In this document: positions 60,307 through 64,000 of the stretch, one piece after another
Layout: each line of letters opens with the position of its first letter
Numbering within the stretch: position 1 is the stretch's first letter
NCBI GenBank assembly: GCA_038146805.1
Contig: JAYQSH010000002.1
Coordinates: forward strand, 62,001 to 126,000
Direction of reading: 5' to 3'
DNA from: CAIYXB01 sp038146805
GTDB lineage: Bacteria; Cyanobacteriota; Vampirovibrionia; LMEP-6097
Length of the DNA stretch: 64,000 bases
Made by a program: the position numbers and the translations under genes
The notes under the pieces: model-generated
Told to the model about the DNA's origin: nothing
What the model saw: only the letters and a program-made list of their open reading frames with translations
Database searches by the model: none

Positions 60307-61392
60307 AGTTTTTTACTAGTTTAAAATCATCTTCAAATTCATAAATTTTTTCGTGTTGAAATTTTTCTAGAGCAAAACTTTTTGCTGTATCTTGGCTAAA
60401 TTTTGTTTTTGTTCTTGAGCTTTTGTTTTCGTAAATTATCACTTCGTCAGCAAGTCCTGAGTTTAAAAAAGCTTGAGTTAATCTTGGACCTGCTTCTAAC
60501 ATTATTTTTGGTAGCCTTGGAAATTTAGTTCGGTGATTATTTTTGTTAATTCTTCTTTTCTAAAGAAGCGATATTTTATATATCACCTTGCGTGAGTTTT
60601 TGCGTTATCGTTGAGTTCGATTTTGCTTTTGTGATAGAGCACACAAATGTCAGGGTTTTTGCTATCAAGTAATCCCAATTCCTGGAGAGCTATGTCTTAC
60701 TGTATATTGAGGATTATCACTTTTGATAGTGCTTGAACTTGTGATGATGATTTGTTGGGTTGCTCTAAGTCGATGTACGTCTTGGCGTGATTGAGCTGAA
60801 CTTATAAACTCGTCATCTTTTTGGTCAGCATATTACCATCTGCATAGGCAGCAATTTTTATGGTTAACCAGATGGGTAGATTTTTGTTCTTGCTCTTTTT
60901 TGTAGAGCAAAAATACTCGATTTAAATATTTTGCTTCTTCTTTGATAGCGCTGTCTTGGATATTTGTCAGGATTTTTTAACACAAAACTTTTATCAGCAA
61001 AAATCTCTAGCGATTTTTGAAAACTTTTGGGTTTGTGTCATAACTTGCAAAAGCGATTTTTAAAAGCCAGTTTCAATAATCAATTTAGTGCATGGTGGTG
61101 TGTTGCCGTAGTGAGAGCATGGCTCTAGATTCAAAATCAATTCATTCTTTGGCAAAATCTTCTAAGCAATTAAATTTGTCTTTGTAGCTTTCTTGGAAAA
61201 TTTCCTTGAAATTATTGATAGCAATAACTTCTGCATGTGCCTGTCTATGAGCTCGATGTATGCCATGACAGAGTAATTGCTCTTGATAGTAAATTAAACA
61301 AGCTACTAAAGGATTTGGAAAGGCTAAACATTCTCCTTGTTGAGCAAGCTCAAAGGATTTTTGAATTTTTCGTTGAGCTTGGCAAATTCCAT
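60305..61392 (-). pseudogene. ribD: Riboflavin biosynthesis protein RibD, many frame breaks
   Basis: Bifunctional deaminase/reductase of riboflavin synthesis. Readable pieces in order: FPNPLV (PNPxVG site), AHRQAHAEVIAIN (zinc His and catalytic Glu), LNLEPCSHYGNTPPCTKLII (zinc Cys), then reductase fragments, ending with EAGPRLTQAFLNSGLADEVII and the stop at 60305. At least six breaks. The first ATG overlaps the gatA stop (TAATG). Too broken to be functional as written. Confidence 0.75.
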
Positions 61393-62892
61393 TATGCTTT
61401 TGCGCTTAATTTTTCAAGATTGGGCGCTTTGTTAAAGTCAGTCGTTGACTCAAATGCGTAAGCCGTATTTAAAATTTGTTCTTCGTGTAAAGCTGGCGCT
61501 ATTAATTGCATACCAATCGGTAAATTGTTTTTGTCAAAGCCACAATTCATTGATAAAGCAGGTAAGCCAGCTAAATTTACTGTTACAGTCATGATGTCTT
61601 CTAGGTACATACTAAGTGGATCGGCTGTTTTTTCATTGAACTTAAATGCTGTTGCTGGCGCGGTTGGCGTCAAAATTAAATCACAAGCACTAAATGCACT
61701 TTTGAAATCATTGGCAATTAATCTTCTTACTTGTTGTGCTTTTTGTAATAAGCATCATAGTAACCAGAACTCAGTGCATAGACACCAAGCATGATACGTC
61801 TTTTTACTTCTTCACCAAAACCCGCTCTAGAATTGAAATACAAGTCAGTAAGGTTTTGTGCTTCTTGGTCTCTTAATCCATAGCGCACTCCATCATAGCG
61901 AGATAAATTAGAACTTGCTTCAGATGGAGCAATTATATAGTAAGTCGGTAAGCCGTATTTTAATTTGTCAAATTTGATTTTGATAATCTCCGCACCAAGG
62001 CTTTGGTAGTGAGCGATTGCGTTATCAATAGAGGTTTTGACTTCTTCTTGAATTCCATCAACAAAAAAATCATCAGCAACACCAATTTTTAAACCTTTTA
62101 AATCTTGTTTAGTTTTAAAATTTTCTTCGATGTAGCGATTGTAGTTAGGCACTGGGATATCAAGCGAGGTACTATCTTGAGGGTCATGTCCGCTCATAGC
62201 TTCAAGTAATAAAGCTGTATCTTCCACTGTGCGTGCCATTGGACCTGCTTGATCTAAAGAGCTTGCCAAAAAGCAACAATACCAAACTTACGGAAACCCT
62301 GCCATAGGTTGGCTTTTTAAACCAACAATTCCGCAATAAGACGCAGGCTGACGTATAGACCACCTGTATCTGTACCAAACGCAAGAGTGACATTTGTGCA
62401 GCCACGCAAGCGGCTGAACCTCCAGAAGAACCGCCGGGTGCTCTTTCAAGATCCCAAGGGTTTACAGCTACCATAAGCACTTTTTTCGTTTGAAGAACCC
62501 ATGGCGAATTCATCTAGGTTTGCCTTACCAAAAGGGATTGCTCCTTGTGAAATAATTTTATTGGTGATAGTTGCATTGAAGCATGACTTGTAGCCTCTGA
62601 GCATTTTTGAGCCTGCCGTGGTTGCAGTGTTTACTTGGTTAATTAAATCTTTGATAGCAACAGGTACAGCCGCTAAAATTCCTGTATCTTTGCCTTGCGC
62701 TTGTTGTTCATCTAAAAAGCCGCGTATTTTAAAGCTTTCTGGCTTCATCCAAGATATAAAGCATTGATTTCAGGGTTAAGAGCCTGTGCTTTTTAAAGAT
62801 GAGCCTGTGTTATTTCGCTTGCAGAGAGAGGCTTGTTTACTTCATAAATAATTCTTTGAGTTCAGTGCTGTTTTGCTTGTTAAATCTGACAT
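61392..62892 (-). pseudogene. gatA: Glutamyl-tRNA(Gln) amidotransferase subunit A, many frame breaks
   Basis: Amidase subunit of GatCAB, which converts Glu-tRNA(Gln) to Gln-tRNA(Gln). The ATG at 62892 (MSDLTSK) leads through breaks to PVAIKDLINQVNTATTAGSK (catalytic Lys), KANLDEFAMGSSNEKSAYG, the Gly/Ser-rich APGGSSGGSAA with the catalytic serines, SLDQAGPMARTVEDTALLLE, DAYYKK and the C-terminal GIQLIAP-like block PIGMQLIAPALHEEQIL. At least five breaks. Normally essential where GlnRS is absent, so error is more likely than loss. Confidence 0.82.
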
Positions 62893-62912
62893 AGCCTTTA
62901 TTTTACTACGCT

Positions 62913-62945
62913 TGAGACACTGCGGACCGTGTCATTTTTGTCCTA
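62913..62945. repeat. 33-bp inverted-repeat element, copy 2
   Basis: TGAGACACTGCGGACCGTGT and following bases, matching the reverse complement of 38234-38266 at about 27 of 33 positions, with one mismatch in the first 19. It lies in the gap between gatA and the 23S gene. The rest of the gap (62893-63215) is AT-rich with no gene. Confidence 0.55.
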
Positions 62946-63215
62946 TATGAAAAAAAAATCATTTTTCTGCTTCTTTATAATTTTTTAAAATATGTATTTT
63001 AATATTTATTTGAGAATTTTAGTGGCACAAACATGCACGCATTTGCTATATTCTTAATTCTGGTCACGGAATTGCCCTTCATTTTGAAAAAATTCTGCTG
63101 TAAACTGAAAACTGCATATTTTAAGAGAAAGTTTAGGTCGTTTCTAAATATCTAATTGTTTAGATATTTATGAAACTCTAATTTCAAAACAGATTTTTAT
63201 AGAATGTTTGATTTC

Positions 63216-64000
63216 AAACATAGCGATTAAAAGCTACTAGCGCGTATGGCGGATACCTTGGTATTAACAGCCGATGAAGGACGTACAAATCTGCGATAAG
63301 TCACGGGGGCTGATAGGAGCTTTGATCCGTGAGATTTCCGAATGGGGAAACCCTATGAGAGTTATATCTCATAACTCCCATCTGAACACATAGGATGGGT
63401 AGAGGTAAGTCAGTGAATTGAAACATCTTAGTAACTGGAAGAAAATAAAACAAATCAGTGATTCCCCCAGTAGCGGCAGGGCGAAAGGAGAAGTAAACCA
63501 CTTTAGTGGGGTTGTAGGACCACTATCTGGAATTTGTTTAGCTAATTGAATAGAGTTGGAAAGCTCAGCCAAAGACAGTGATGGCCAGTGAAAGTTAAAC
63601 AATCCTTTGTAGCATACGATAGTGCGGGCGTAATCCCATATGAATCTAGCAGGACCATCTTGCTAAGGCTAAATACTGTTAACCGATAGTGAACGAGTAC
63701 AGTGATGGAAAGGTGAAAAGAACCCCTGGCGGGGAGTGAAATAGATTATGAAACCGTATGCGTACAAGCGATCAGAGCACTATTTATAGTGTGATGGTAT
63801 GCCTGTTGAAGAATGACCCGGCGAGTTACTTTATGTGGCAGGTTAACCAGTAATATGGGGAGCCTCAGAGAAATCGAGTCTGAATAGGAGCGTTATGTCA
63901 CATAAAGTAGACCAGACCTTAGTGATCTAGCCATGGCCCAGGTTGAAGCGTGAGTAACATCACGTGGAGGACCAGACAAACGACTAATGTTGAAAAATTA
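63216..64000 (+). rRNA. rrl: 23S ribosomal RNA, 5' part (continues past the window)
   Basis: Conserved blocks from the start of 23S: GCCGATGAAGGACGTACAAA, CTGCGATAAG, GATTTCCGAATGGGGAAACC, GCGAAAGGAGAAGTAAACCA, GGCGGGGAGTGAAATAGATT, ending within domain I/II. The exact 5' end is estimated. No 16S rRNA, spacer tRNA or rRNA-like sequence is found in the 320 bases upstream, so 16S and 23S appear unlinked at this locus. Confidence 0.93.

Noticed and set aside
63023..63040. Sigma-54-like promoter before the 23S gene
   Set aside because: TGGCAC and TGCA are present, but the GG to GC distance is nine bases rather than ten, and one near-match in AT-rich DNA is weak.
63301..63602. Minus-strand open frames at the window end
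   Set aside because: They lie inside conserved 23S rRNA sequence.

Overview
The window is AT-rich DNA from a Gram-negative bacterium. A lipid A gene (lpxB), a Sec system, a flagellar or type III export gene (flhB), an amidase with AMIN domains and two very long surface proteins point to an outer membrane and an elaborate cell surface. The SqdX-like glycosyltransferase, csaB and AMIN amidase would fit a non-photosynthetic relative of Cyanobacteria (Vampirovibrionia/Melainabacteria type). That placement is an inference of low confidence, because nothing here is diagnostic by eye.

Layout. 0-2.5 kb: rmuC (5' cut by the window), holA and a small unknown gene. 2.76-12.5 kb: a clean ribosomal protein operon from rplB to rplO plus secY, with no frame damage. 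12.5-18.1 kb: an unknown gene, a damaged BI-1-family membrane protein, and a giant surface protein with a collagen-like stretch and 261-bp tandem repeats. 18.2-22.2 kb: nusA-rnpM(ylxR)-infB behind a promoter and a terminator-like leader hairpin. 22.3-25.2 kb: a large acidic protein with a GDPH self-cleavage-type motif. 25.2-34.2 kb: lepA, csaB, flhB, an intact insertion sequence, malic enzyme, a glycosyltransferase, nusG and secE. 34.4-37.9 kb: a membrane AAA+ ATPase facing a zincin protease. 38-43.2 kb: an accessory island with tRNA-Trp, a probable ADP-ribosyltransferase toxin next to a LysR regulator, an operon of unknown genes, IS debris and a direct duplication of the LysR/toxin junction. 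43.2-56.1 kb: argG, argC, a cell-wall amidase, murI, a GHMP sugar kinase, SRP RNA, atpC, an M16 protease, lpxB and sufE. 56.2-60.3 kb: tRNA-Cys, a YadA-head-like adhesin and two secreted Cys-rich genes around an IS30 remnant. 60.3-62.9 kb: badly broken ribD and gatA. 63.2 kb to the end: the 5' part of a 23S rRNA with no 16S just upstream.

Two features colour everything. First, dozens of genes, including normally essential ones (holA, infB, nusG, murI, argG, gatA), carry single-base frame breaks, very often in homopolymers, while the ribosomal operon, lepA, malic enzyme, argC, nusA and secY are intact. Uncorrected sequence error is the simplest reading; real decay or slippage rescue are the alternatives. 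Second, the accessory genes look like an interaction toolkit: repeat adhesins, a GDPH protein, a zincin, an ADP-ribosyltransferase, secreted Cys-rich proteins and an FlhB-type export gate with an altered cleavage site. Whether these form one secretion-dependent system is a hypothesis. Gene order is also shuffled: L2 begins the ribosomal cluster, secE-nusG lacks rplK, and atpC stands alone.
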